Assembly (NCBI GenBank): GCA_019308905.1
Contig: JAFDHF010000032.1
Span: 1-57,705 of the forward strand
Length of the DNA stretch: 57,705 nucleotides
Reading direction: 5' to 3'
From: Deltaproteobacteria bacterium
GTDB taxonomy: Bacteria > Desulfobacterota > BSN033 > WVXP01
Shown here piece after piece: positions 43,590 through 52,088 of this stretch. The notes beneath the pieces were generated by a model. It saw only the letters and a program-made list of their open reading frames with translations. It did not search any database and had not been told where the DNA came from. Each line of letters begins with the position of its first letter. Within the stretch, counting starts at the first letter, position 1. The position numbers and the translations under genes were made by a program.

Positions 43590-43727
43590 GCTTCTATCAA
43601 ACTCCGCATCCGGTTGCCTCTTGCAGCCCTCTGCTCAGCCTCACTTCACGGGAGCAGGGGTCAAGTCTCGTTTTGAGTCTTTTCGGGCGGAAGTGCCCGC
43701 TCCCTGGAAGACCTGTCAAAAAAAAGC

Positions 43728-43764
43728 TTGACAACGGGGAAGGAGAAGGATTATAAGAAAAAAA
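43728..43764 (+). promoter_or_regulatory. Promoter of the sugar-transport operon
   Basis: A perfect TTGACA (43728-43733) and TATAAG (43752-43757) are separated by 18 bp, with a start near 43764. The first LacI-type operator begins about six bases downstream of it. The leader to the solute-binding gene is about 346 nt. Within 43590-44109 I see no gene. Confidence 0.6.
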
Positions 43765-43769
43765 CGTGA

Positions 43770-43783
43770 ATGAATCGTTTCAT
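43770..43783. promoter_or_regulatory. LacI-type operator O1
   Basis: ATGAATCGTTTCAT is a near-perfect palindrome with a central CG, the hallmark of LacI-family operators. It covers about +7 to +20 of the predicted transcript, a position where a bound repressor blocks transcription. The LacI-family gene at 48655 is the likely regulator. Confidence 0.7.
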
Positions 43784-43880
43784 CCGATCGGATTTTTTCT
43801 AATTCCTTTAGGCAACCCGGCCTCCGATGGGTATTTAATTGAATTGAAGCAGGGCGCAGGGCTCCAGACATGGCAGGCAG

Positions 43881-43894
43881 ATGAATCGTTTCAT
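43881..43894. promoter_or_regulatory. LacI-type operator O2
   Basis: This is an exact second copy of ATGAATCGTTTCAT, centred 111 bp downstream of O1. The spacing is compatible with DNA looping by a tetrameric or paired repressor. Confidence 0.7.
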
Positions 43895-44109
43895 AACACC
43901 GGCACATTCATCTTTCTTGTCACTGGCCATGGATAACTTGAGGCAATCTCCATGGAGAAAATCACCCCAAGGAATCCAATGACTCACCAAGAGGATCAGG
44001 GAGTCACCGGCTCACCCACGACAAACAAGGGGGCAACAGGCAGAAAGAGCCTTACCCATAAGGGAAAGGGGGGACTTTCCAACCGGATTACAAGCAAAGG
44101 AGGGGTGCG

Positions 44110-45439
44110 ATGATGAAATCTCTACTTGCGAAGGTACTGGCATTAACCGCGACTCTCGGCTTAGCCTTTCTTCTAGTGGGTCCCCTGGACCCGGGCTCGG
44201 CTGCAGGCAAAAGGGAGCTCAATGTGGCGTACATGAACTATCCCGTTCATGCACAGCAGGTAAAATGGTTCAAGAAATGGGGAGAAATGAACGGGGTGAC
44301 GGTCAAAGGAACGCCGATCCCCTACACGGTTTACCTCGAAAAGATAACCGCGAGCCTGATATCGGGGCCACAGGAATTCGACATCATCTTCCACAACGAT
44401 GACTGGGGTCAGCTCCTCGGGGGCCTTTCTGGAGCCTCTGGACGACGTAAAGCCCATTTATGCAATGGACAAGAAAGCGCTCATCGATCCGGGCATGCTC
44501 TGGCCAGGGCCGGACGGAAGGATGCACGCAACGGCATTCCCCCTGACGGAAACCCTCGGCATCTTCTTCTACCGTAAGGATCTGATATCGCGCGATGAAT
44601 ACCCGAGGACCTGGGGCGAACTCGTGGAAACTTCCAAGAGATTGCAGAAAGAAGGCAAGATCGAATGGGGCCTTGTTGGTGGTATGAAGTACCCAAATAC
44701 CTACAATACGATCCTCTGGTCCCTCTGGAGCAATGGCTGCGACATATTCTACCCGTTCAACGAGCGAAACAACGACGTTCTGGCAAAGAACGGCTGGAGA
44801 ACCATGCTCCCCGAGCCGTGCTTTCGTGAAACCATCGAGTTTTGGTGGGACAATATCCATGTTCACAAGATCTGCCCGCCGGGGCAAGTTGGATACACGG
44901 CGACAGAGGCTGACGGCATCTTCATGGCAGGCAAAGCCCTGGTGGAAGAGAACGATACGACACTTTACGGCAAGTACAACGACCCCAAGAAGTCGAAAAT
45001 CGCCGGGAAAGTGGCAATGGGACCCTTTATCATGGGTCCCAGCTCTCCGCATAAGTCGATAGCCTGGAGGGCTGCATGGTTCTGGGCAATCCCAAAAGCA
45101 TGTTCTCCTGCACAGAAGAAACTCGCCAAACAGTTGCTCACATGGATGGGTGAAACAGAAGAAGTCCAAAGAGACCTGTGGACATCGGTTGGCGGCATTC
45201 CTCCGGTTCTCAAAGTGCAAGAGAAACTTGCAAAAGAGGACCCACTATTCAGGGACCTGAGGTCTTCCGTAATCAACGTGGACTACGTCATGACTCCATG
45301 TTACTTCTTCAAGCAGTGGCCAAGGGTCAATGCAACTCTCTCAGACGTTGTGACCAAGGCTCTGGTTGGGAAAAGAAGCGACATCGGCAAGGTCTTGAAT
45401 GACGGAGCAAAGAAGATTACCTCGATCATGACTGAGTAG
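44110..45439 (+). pseudogene. Sugar ABC transporter solute-binding protein, frameshifted at a G5 run
   Basis: The signal peptide and mature N-terminus are in frame from the ATG at 44110 (or 44113; AAGGAGGGG upstream). They continue through VAYMNYPVHAQQVKWFKKWG to FDIIFHNDDWGQLLG. The rest, from AFLEPLDDVKPIYAMDKK to the stop at 45439, is one frame over. Removing one G from the run at 44419-44423 joins them into a normal family-1 solute-binding protein of about 442 residues, and no sequence is missing. The cause is either a recent single-base insertion or a base-calling error in the homopolymer. It is preceded by the promoter and twin operators and followed by the permease genes. Confidence 0.82.
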
Positions 45440-45599
45440 CCGAAAAATGAACCAGAATTCGGTTGATGTCTCCCCTTTTTTGTCTTTCATCCCAGATCCG
45501 CAGGAGAACCAGGTGTGAGGCCGGCCCAGCACGCCAAGAGAAAAACAGTATAGTCCTCCGCTGATCAATCCGCCACTCCTCGCATGGATGGAGAAGCCG

Positions 45600-46508
45600 A
45601 TGGCTCAGCCTGCAATCTCAACGAAAGTGCCTTCACACGCCGCCGCACGGCGGCGGTTCATGTTCTTTTTGATAGCACCGGCAGTCTTTGTTCTGCTTGC
45701 CTTTGAAATTCTCCCCATTTTCATGGGAATCGATGCCAGCCTCCGCCGGTTTATCCTGACCGATCTGCAACATCCATTTATCGGACTCAAGAACTACATC
45801 AAAGTCATTACCGATGCGCAGTTCTACGGTGTGGTCCTGTTCAACACCTTTCTCTTCATGTTTGCCTCCGTGTCAGGAGGGCTTCTCCTCGGCCTGGGGT
45901 TGGCTGTGCTCTTGAACCGAAAATTCCGAGGGCAGAATGTCGTCCGTACGGTGATCGTCTTCCCGATGATGGTGGCACCGGTGGTAGCCGCGACCATGGT
46001 CGCCTGGATCTTCAACGACCAGTTCGGAATCGTCAACGTGATTATGAGGGCGCTGGGGTTTGAACCGGTGGTCTGGCTCGTTAATCGATGGTCCAGTATG
46101 TCCATCGTCATCCTCACCGATATCTGGCTCTGGACCCCATGGTACGTCCTGCTGATACTTGCCGCCCTTCAGAACATTCCTCCGGAACCCCATGAAGCGG
46201 CAAGAATAGACGGAGCCAACGAATGGCAGGTTTTCAGGAGTGTTACGCTTCCGCTTTTGCGCCCAGTGCTCCTCGTTGCCATTGTTATTCGTTCCATCGA
46301 CGCCTTCCGTGTCTTCGATGTTGTCTGGACCATTACAAGGGGGGAACCGGGGCGAATGACAGAGGTCTTTAGCATCTATTCTTACAAGGAATCATTCGTG
46401 TTTTTGGATTTCGGAGTTGGAGCGGCTTCTTCGATCATCGGAGCACTTATCATCATGGTTATAGGTGTAGTTCTCTATTTCGGACTCTACTACCTTTCAG
46501 AATTGTAG
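45600..46508 (+). CDS. Sugar ABC transporter permease 1 (MalF-type)
   Basis: The product is 302 residues from the ATG at 45600 (GGAG six bases upstream; an ATG at 45588 is possible). Six hydrophobic segments are visible, starting FMFFLIAPAVFVLLAFEILP. The EAA loop PHEAARIDGANEWQVFRSVTLPLLRP is complete. This is a MalF/UgpA-type carbohydrate permease and looks intact. It partners the permease at 46526, which is broken. Confidence 0.93.
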   Translation: MAQPAISTKVPSHAAARRRFMFFLIAPAVFVLLAFEILPIFMGIDASLRRFILTDLQHPFIGLKNYIKVITDAQFYGVVLFNTFLFMFASVSGGLLLGLGLAVLLNRKFRGQNVVRTVIVFPMMVAPVVAATMVAWIFNDQFGIVNVIMRALGFEPVVWLVNRWSSMSIVILTDIWLWTPWYVLLILAALQNIPPEPHEAARIDGANEWQVFRSVTLPLLRPVLLVAIVIRSIDAFRVFDVVWTITRGEPGRMTEVFSIYSYKESFVFLDFGVGAASSIIGALIIMVIGVVLYFGLYYLSEL

Positions 46509-46525
46509 AACAAAGGGGTGATCCT

Positions 46526-47019
46526 ATGCTTGCCAGGGGATGGGAAAGGGTCTTTTTCGGGCTCACCATGGTTGCAATCTGTTCGCTGATTGTCTTCCCG
46601 GTCTTTTGGATGACATTGACTGCTCTCCGCCCGGAGTCCGAGGTATTCTATGTACACAGAGGAACCCACATTACCCTGGCGAATTTTTGGGAAGCTTGGC
46701 GCTATCCGATGATACAGGAGTCTTTCATCAACAGCGCGGTTGTCGCCACACTGGCCACAATTTTCTCCATTCAGGTGACCGTAATGAGCGGCTATATGCT
46801 TTCCCGCTTCAGGGGGGCGGCGAGCAAGACCGTCTTTGTCGTACTCTATCTTTTCCGCACCGTCCCTTACATCACCTGGGTGCTACCCCGGCACAGTTTG
46901 TTCACGAGTTGGGCATCGAATGGCACCTTATGAGTGCCACGGCGGTCATGGCCATGATACCCGCCCTGGTGGTCACGCTGTTCGGTCAAAAGTACGTGGT
47001 CAGGGGATTACGAATCTAG
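46526..47019 (+). pseudogene. Sugar ABC transporter permease 2 (MalG-type), internal deletion
   Basis: The first frame starts at the ATG at 46526 (AAAGGGGTGATCCT upstream). It gives a normal MalG-type N-terminus with ICSLIVFPVFWMTLTALRPESEVF and TVMSGYMLSRFRGAASKTVFVVLYLFRTVPYITWVLP. At about 46885 the other frame takes over with FVHELGIEWHLMSATAVMAMIPALVVTLFGQKYVVRGL, which belongs near the C-terminus of such permeases. Roughly 110 residues between these, including the EAA loop, are missing. The last few residues (RI and stop) also look truncated. The product cannot work as a permease. Confidence 0.82.
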
Positions 47020-47151
47020 GAAGAGAAAACAGAGAAGGCGGAATTCTTCCCGGGCAGATCCGAATGCTGCCTTGGCCGGAAAAAGGAATCAAGCCGCCCT
47101 TGTGCATGTTCCGTAGTGATAGAATCAAGGAATCGCCGGAAGCAGGTGCCT

Positions 47152-48087
47152 ATGAAAACCTTCATCTTTGAGAACGCTGAACCCGAGAGCCTCGGGATCT
47201 CCCCGGCGGGTCTCGGAGATCTTATCGCGTATTCGGACTCTCTTTCCCATGAGAACGGCCTCCTCCTACTGAGTCACGACCGGGTCCTGCTCGAACGCTA
47301 TTCAGCATCATCTGAAACCACGAAATGGAATACATACTCTACGACCAAGTCCTTCGGTGCGGCTCTTCTTGTGCTCGCCTTGGACAGCGGTGCGATAAGA
47401 CTTGCCGACAATGTCTGCGGCAGGACGGATATGACCGTCCACCATCTGGCTTCCATGACCGCAGGCTTCCCTAAGCCAAGCGATATCACCTGCGATGCAG
47501 AACTCCTTTTCCAGCCCGGAGCCGACTTCGCATACAGCGATGGCGGGACGAACATCTTGCGGGATGTTATCATCGACGCATTCGGAGTGGAGGATATCGG
47601 GGTTCTGCTGAGAGATCGTATTCTGGCACCCATCGAAGCCGATGATTGGCTTTGGGATGGGAGATTCAGCGCCGGGCTCCACATGACGGTCCGGGACATG
47701 GCTCGCTACGGCCGTCTTTGGCTCCGTAAGGGGGACTGGGACGGTGAAAGGCTATTCTCTGAGGCCAATGCCAATCTGGCTACCCGCGCTTCCAATCCCG
47801 ATCTGATGAAAGCCTACGGCTATCTCTGGTGGGTAAACTCCCACGGCCAGCCCGAACCTTATGACCGTTACGGTTTCAAAATCAACCCGATTTTCACACC
47901 CCGTGTCCCGGCCGATGCCTTCATGGCAATCGGTGCCTCTAGAACATTTATCCTCGTCGTCCCAAGCCTTGAACTCGTGGCTGTTCGCGGCGGTACGGGA
48001 TTCGTGAGCATCCAGAGCGGTGATACGCGCCTCAGTGATGAAAGCCGGGGATTCGTAGACTCCGTGCTGGCCGCTCTGGTCACATGA
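47152..48087 (+). CDS. Serine hydrolase, beta-lactamase/PBP fold
   Basis: The product is 311 residues from the ATG at 47152 (AGCAGGTGCCT upstream). The S-x-x-K motif is STTKSF near residue 60. A Y-S-D-G-G motif near 130 sits where Y-x-N is usual, and VRGGTGF near the C-terminus fits the third motif. Such esterase or amidase-like proteins (Beta-lactamase family, PF00144 type) have diverse substrates, and there is no signal peptide here. It has LHMTVRDMARYGRLWL, typical of the family. Placed in the sugar locus, it may act on an esterified sugar, which is conjecture. Confidence 0.85.
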   Translation: MKTFIFENAEPESLGISPAGLGDLIAYSDSLSHENGLLLLSHDRVLLERYSASSETTKWNTYSTTKSFGAALLVLALDSGAIRLADNVCGRTDMTVHHLASMTAGFPKPSDITCDAELLFQPGADFAYSDGGTNILRDVIIDAFGVEDIGVLLRDRILAPIEADDWLWDGRFSAGLHMTVRDMARYGRLWLRKGDWDGERLFSEANANLATRASNPDLMKAYGYLWWVNSHGQPEPYDRYGFKINPIFTPRVPADAFMAIGASRTFILVVPSLELVAVRGGTGFVSIQSGDTRLSDESRGFVDSVLAALVT

Positions 48088-48144
48088 ATGAAGAAACAGG
48101 AGACAATCCGGAAAAAAAGAGAATACGACCCAAGGGGGAAAAGA

Positions 48145-48552
48145 ATGGAGAAAGAACTGTTTGCGTATGCAAAAGACATGAAGTATGTTGTTCATAAGAC
48201 CAATGGCCGCCATTCCACTCTGATTGTCACCCCACAAGACATGGGAGCGAAGAACTTCATTGTGGGTTGCCATACCATGGATCCGGGCGGTGGAGCGCCC
48301 GAGCATACCCATGAAAATGAACAGGAGGCGATGTTCTTCTACGAAGGGACCGGCGTTGCCACCATAGACGGTGTGGACTACGAGATCCTCCCCGATTCGG
48401 TCATGTTGGCTCCACCCGGGACAAGACACAGTATTCGCAATACGGGTAAGGGACCTCTCAAGTTCGTGTTCGTCTATTGCCCGCCCCTGCCGGAGCATGT
48501 GAGCCGGGAAGAATACTTCAAACGGGCCAAAGACAGGATTCAAGAAGCCTAG
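48145..48552 (+). CDS. Cupin-domain protein
   Basis: The product is 135 residues from the ATG at 48145 (AGGGGGAAAAGA upstream); an in-frame ATG at 48088 directly follows the hydrolase gene. The cupin motif is G-G-G-A-P-E-H-T-H-E-N-E-Q-E with the three metal-binding histidine/glutamate positions. GTGVATIDGVDYEILPDSVMLAPPGTRHSIRNTG follows, with the second-motif histidine. Metal-dependent isomerase or binding roles are typical of the family. No specific reaction can be named. Confidence 0.85.
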   Translation: MEKELFAYAKDMKYVVHKTNGRHSTLIVTPQDMGAKNFIVGCHTMDPGGGAPEHTHENEQEAMFFYEGTGVATIDGVDYEILPDSVMLAPPGTRHSIRNTGKGPLKFVFVYCPPLPEHVSREEYFKRAKDRIQEA

Positions 48553-48573
48553 CAAAAGGCGTCCCACATTCGG

Positions 48574-48601
48574 GAGCCGCCCCGGTTTTTGAAAGCGGCT
48601 C
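48574..48601 (+). terminator. Candidate hairpin after the cupin gene
   Basis: GAGCCGC and GCGGCTC (7 bp) enclose a 14-base loop containing five T residues, 21 bp after the cupin stop. No U-run follows, so termination would be weak. Confidence 0.3.
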
Positions 48602-48654
48602 GGAGCTCGATGAGGATTGCTGGTCAAATGCCTTGAGCTGAATTGGAAGGCTGT

Positions 48655-49689
48655 ATGTCGGTGACCATCAAGGATATAGCGCACTACGCCGGTGTCTCAG
48701 TCGGTACGGTTTCCAAGGTGCTGAACAGCCCCGAGAATGTTGGGGAAGACCTTCGTTTCAGAGTCCAGGCGGTTATCGAAAAACTCAACTACCGGCCGAG
48801 TGCCCTGGCAAGAGGAATGAAAATCAGGAGAACGCTGACCATCGGCCTGATTATCCCCAGGATCATAAATACCTTCTATGTCCAGGTCATAGAATTGATA
48901 GAGAAAGAGGTCCACAATTGGAACTATACGCTCATTCTCGGCAACACGGAAGACGATCTCGAAAGAGAGCTGAACTGTCTGAGGACCTTTGCCAATATGC
49001 GGGTTGACGGGCTCATCCTGGCTTCTGTCGGCAGGATGCAGGAGCCAAAGATCAGGGGGGAAATTGAAACCTATCACGCCCTGAACATACCGGTCGTTCT
49101 GATCGCCAGGAGGCTTCCGAATACCGATCTCGATACGGTCCAGCTTGAAAACAGAGCCGGAGCCTATCAGGCTACCCGACACCTGATAGAGAGTGGCCAC
49201 AGGGCAATAGGGATGATCTCCAGTTCCATACAGACCTCAGCAGGTCCCGAGCGAATCGAAGGATACTTGCAAGCCTTGGAGGAATTCAAGATTCCCTACG
49301 ACCGTGAGCTGGTCCACATGGGCGAGCTCAATCTCGACAGCGGCTACAACATAACGAACAGGCTGCTGAACCTGGCCAGTCCACCGTCAGCCATCTTCGT
49401 GGGCAGCAACTTCCAGTTGCTAGGGACCCTGAGGGCCCTCAAGGAGAAGAATATCCGCATACCGGAGGAGGTTTCCTTGATTTGTTTTGACGATACGGAA
49501 TGGAGTTCATTCGTCGATCCCCCCTTAACCGCCATAAGACCCGACACTGAGAGCTTTTGCAAGACCGCCGCCGGTCTGCTTTTTGATCGAATTCATGGAG
49601 GCTACGCAGGGCCCGGGCGTCTTCGAACCATACCCACAGAGCTTGTTGTTCGGAAATCCGTGAAACGCCTGCATTCACAATCCGACTGA
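48655..49689 (+). CDS. LacI-family transcriptional regulator
   Basis: The product is 344 residues from the ATG at 48655 (GGAAGG four bases upstream; a TTG at 48643 is an alternative). The N-terminal HTH reads TIKDIAHYAGVSVGTVSKVLN, followed by the hinge YRPSALARGMKIRRT. A periplasmic-binding-like sensor domain follows (IGLIIPRIINTFYVQVIELIEKEV, VDGLILASVG, LICFDDTEWSSFVDPPLTAI). The hinge and HTH fit binding to a central-CG palindrome such as the two ATGAATCGTTTCAT sites at 43770 and 43881. It is probably a sugar-responsive repressor of this locus. Confidence 0.94.
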   Translation: MSVTIKDIAHYAGVSVGTVSKVLNSPENVGEDLRFRVQAVIEKLNYRPSALARGMKIRRTLTIGLIIPRIINTFYVQVIELIEKEVHNWNYTLILGNTEDDLERELNCLRTFANMRVDGLILASVGRMQEPKIRGEIETYHALNIPVVLIARRLPNTDLDTVQLENRAGAYQATRHLIESGHRAIGMISSSIQTSAGPERIEGYLQALEEFKIPYDRELVHMGELNLDSGYNITNRLLNLASPPSAIFVGSNFQLLGTLRALKEKNIRIPEEVSLICFDDTEWSSFVDPPLTAIRPDTESFCKTAAGLLFDRIHGGYAGPGRLRTIPTELVVRKSVKRLHSQSD

Positions 49690-49825
49690 GCTCCTTGCCC
49701 GCCGAATCCCAGGGACAACAAATGGAGCCGGGAGGCTGCGGGTGTGTAAGGGACCTGCCCCTGCTTCTCCAAATCTTCTCAATGCCGCTCGCGGCTGGAA
49801 ACCTACCGGAGGTCCCGGGGGCACG

Positions 49826-50647
49826 ATGAAATTGGGGTTGAGTAGTTACGCATACCGTTGGAGCATCGGCGTAGGGAGTTCTCTTCCCTCGAGTCCCATG
49901 GACGTTCATCAATTTGTCGATCGTGCGATCGATCTTAACGTAAGCGGGGTCCAGATCTGCGACAATTTGAGGTATCAAAACCTCTCTCCGGTTGAGATCC
50001 GAGAGATCAGAAGAAAAATCGAAACCAGGGGGATGTTCATCGAAACAGGGGCCAGGGGTTCCAAGCCCCAGTATCTGAGGAAGATGCTCAACCTGTCGAA
50101 CCAGCTCGGATCCAAGATACTGAGGGTTGTTGCGGAGATCGATCGTAAGGGCGGCAAAGAATACGTGGCAAAGCAGATCGACACCCTTGTCCGAGAAATC
50201 GGAGAAGTACTGAACCTGGCCGAGGATCTCGACATCAGGTTAGCATTAGAAAACCATGCAACCCTATCATCCGAAGAGATCCTCGCCATCGTACGATCCA
50301 TCGGCAGCGGTTTCCTAAAGGTCTGCCTGGACACCATGAACTCCGTTGCATTGATGGAGCATCCCCTCCAGACTGCTCGAGCGCTTGCTCCTCACGCCGT
50401 CACCGTACACCTAAAGGACTTCAAGATCGAGAAGCAACCGGGGTACTACAGGATCGTGGGTGTTCCCCTGGGTGAAGGGCTTGTCGACTTTCCACAGATC
50501 ATGAGGATCCTCAAGGAGAGCGGGTTGGATCCGAGTGTTCACATAGAACTCTACGTGGACAGGAAAGAAAACGAGAGGGCTACCAGACACTGGGAAGAGG
50601 AGTGTGTCGCCAAGAGCCTTCGATATGCAAGAGCCAATCTCCTGTGA
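49826..50647 (+). CDS. Sugar phosphate isomerase/epimerase (xylose-isomerase-like TIM barrel)
   Basis: The product is 273 residues from the ATG at 49826; an upstream in-frame start at 49742 adds an unrelated tail. MKLGLSSYAYRW opens the barrel. The metal-binding residues are seen as LALENHATLSSEEIL (Glu), VCLDTMNSVAL (Asp), VTVHLKDFKI (His, Asp) and VHIELYVD (Glu). This fold includes tagatose, inosose and other keto-sugar epimerases or dehydratases. In this locus it likely works on the imported sugar or its oxidation product. Confidence 0.9.
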   Translation: MKLGLSSYAYRWSIGVGSSLPSSPMDVHQFVDRAIDLNVSGVQICDNLRYQNLSPVEIREIRRKIETRGMFIETGARGSKPQYLRKMLNLSNQLGSKILRVVAEIDRKGGKEYVAKQIDTLVREIGEVLNLAEDLDIRLALENHATLSSEEILAIVRSIGSGFLKVCLDTMNSVALMEHPLQTARALAPHAVTVHLKDFKIEKQPGYYRIVGVPLGEGLVDFPQIMRILKESGLDPSVHIELYVDRKENERATRHWEEECVAKSLRYARANLL

Positions 50648-50976
50648 CCTCTTTCCCCCTTTCAGAATCTTGACAGGACAGGACCTGTCTCTCCCTTGGT
50701 CACCGTCTCAAATCAACTTTACCGACAGAAATGCCCTCGCGCCGTCGCGAAGGGTGGAGCCGGGACTGTTCGCCGGAACCGTCAGTCTCTCTCCAATTGA
50801 GAGTCATATTCACGATCCCTGGACGACCTGCCAAAAAAGTGGAGTTTCCCGAATTTTCGGCCGAGGATCCTTACAAGTATATGACTTCACGATTTTTTCT
50901 GTTTTGGCAGGAGAACACCCTTGTTCCCTCGCTCCTGAGCTCACGCGGTGAACCTATCAAGGTTCGCGGGTGGACA

Positions 50977-50999
50977 GTTCCTGCCCCTTCCCCAGGAAC
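50977..50999. repeat. Inverted repeat adjoining the TCGTG element
   Basis: GTTCCTG (50977-50983) and CAGGAAC (50993-50999) enclose nine bases. The right arm overlaps the TCGTG-type element at 50992-51021. Confidence 0.5.
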
Positions 51000-51021
51000 A
51001 CGACTCACGAATCACGAACAC
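50992..51021 (-). repeat. Inverted solitary copy of the TCGTG repeat
   Basis: The reverse complement of this 30-mer matches 22874-22903 at 28 of 30 positions, including the rare TCGTGAG unit. It is a single short copy and sits exactly at the left edge of the phosphodiesterase remnant. Confidence 0.8.
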
Positions 51022-51282
51022 GGCCCGGATCATTACTATTTCGTCGTTTTGGCAGATCATGGCGGCGCCGGCAACGACCACGTGATGGAGACAGCTGACG
51101 AACTGACCATTCCATGGATGGTCTCAGGTCCTTGAATCAGGAGGGGATACGAGATAAAGGAGGATGTCAACATCTGCGACACGGCTCCAACGGTCGCCAA
51201 GCTGCTCCGGCTTCCTATACAGAAGATCTGGCAAGGCAGAGTGATCACGGAGATTTTCCAAAGCATCTCGCCCAAGGGCTGA
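51022..51282 (+). pseudogene. 3' remnant of an alkaline-phosphatase-superfamily phosphodiesterase
   Basis: Read in one frame, this stretch gives DHYYFVVLADHGGAGNDHV, then ELTIPWMVSGP, an in-frame TGA (51133-51135), then IRRGYEIKEDVNICDTAPTVAKLL, GLPI-like RLPIQ, WQGRVITEIF, and a natural stop at 51280. The D-H-G-G metal-site motif, TIPW...GPG and YDTAPTVA...GLP...GRV are the C-terminal signature of type I phosphodiesterase/nucleotide pyrophosphatase enzymes. A glycine codon (GGA) is expected at the TGA. The N-terminal two-thirds is absent and is replaced by non-coding sequence. The rest of 50648-51445 holds nothing else I can recognise. Confidence 0.75.
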
Positions 51283-51360
51283 GCCCTCGCCACGGCTGGT
51301 CGAGAGAAAACCCAGCCCCTGCCGGTCCTTTCTCTCCTTCCACGGCCCGGTCAGGGCTGT

Positions 51361-51397
51361 TGACTTCCGGGGTGGTCTTGGGATATATTGAAATCCT
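51361..51397 (+). promoter_or_regulatory. Promoter of the cytochrome c3 gene
   Basis: TTGACT (51361-51366) and TATATT (51385-51390) are separated by 18 bp, with a start near 51397 and a 49-nt leader to the ATG at 51446. Confidence 0.55.
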
Positions 51398-51445
51398 CGT
51401 GAAAACTTTCATTTGTGAGCTCAGCAGGGAAAGGGGCTGGAAGAG

Positions 51446-51994
51446 ATGAACGGGCGGAGTCTCGGAGCTATCATCTGTGTTCTTTTTGTCGTTGGAATCG
51501 TCTTCATGATAGCGGAAATCCCCAAGGCGGGACCCTCAGGAACCACCTCGGGCCTCTTTGAACCGGTGGCTGCTGTCCCGCAAAGGGCGGCGCCCGTCGC
51601 CGTTGCTGTAAAGGCCCCTGAAAAGGAAGAGGCCGAGGTACCCAAAGGAGAGACCCAGCCCCCCGCCGAAAAAGAAAAACCATCAGAGGAGAAACCAAAA
51701 CCGGCAATCAAGGAGCCCGAATCGGAAGAACCACCGGAAACGGTCGAGTTTACACCCAGCTACGGCCGGGTGATCTTCACCCATACGATGCATTTCGAGG
51801 ACTACGGACTCGACTGTGGCGACTGCCATCACGAAGACCTGGAAGGCGGGATGACCAAGTGTATCAACTGCCATGAGCCTCCCAAGAAAGCCCTCCACAA
51901 GAACTGCTTGGGATGCCATAAGAAACTCAAGGCCCAAGGCAAAGACACAGGACCGGTCAAGTGCAGGGAGTGCCACATCAAAAAGGCCTCGTGA
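51446..51994 (+). CDS. Membrane-anchored class III (tetraheme) cytochrome c
   Basis: This 182-residue protein has one N-terminal membrane segment (LGAIICVLFVVGIVFMIAEI, about 6-25). A 60-residue Ala/Pro/Glu/Lys linker follows, then a C-terminal cytochrome c3-like domain. Four C-x-x-C-H sites are visible: CGDCH (124-128), CINCH (139-143), CLGCH (154-158) and CRECH (173-177). Candidate distal histidines are H113, H116, H129 and H151. It should carry electrons at the outer face of the inner membrane. The ATG at 51446 has AAAGGGGCTGGAAGAG upstream. The DUF3786 gene follows after 94 bp. Confidence 0.92.
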   Translation: MNGRSLGAIICVLFVVGIVFMIAEIPKAGPSGTTSGLFEPVAAVPQRAAPVAVAVKAPEKEEAEVPKGETQPPAEKEKPSEEKPKPAIKEPESEEPPETVEFTPSYGRVIFTHTMHFEDYGLDCGDCHHEDLEGGMTKCINCHEPPKKALHKNCLGCHKKLKAQGKDTGPVKCRECHIKKAS

Positions 51995-52088
51995 GAAGCG
52001 TACCGCACCGCCACCCAGGCGACACCCTGGGAAAGACCGACAACAAGTCCCCTCTTCCTTCTGCACCCGAAAAAGAGGAACCATTCTC

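Noticed and set aside
43952-44113. 53-codon open frame ending in overlap with the solute-binding start
   Set aside because: There is no ribosome site, the composition is ordinary (Lys/Thr/Gly), and it has no homology I recognise. It most likely reflects leader sequence.
51133-51135. TGA read as selenocysteine in the phosphodiesterase remnant
   Set aside because: The expected residue is glycine in a G-P-G turn, not a redox site, and no SECIS-like hairpin follows. The gene is truncated at its 5' end anyway.
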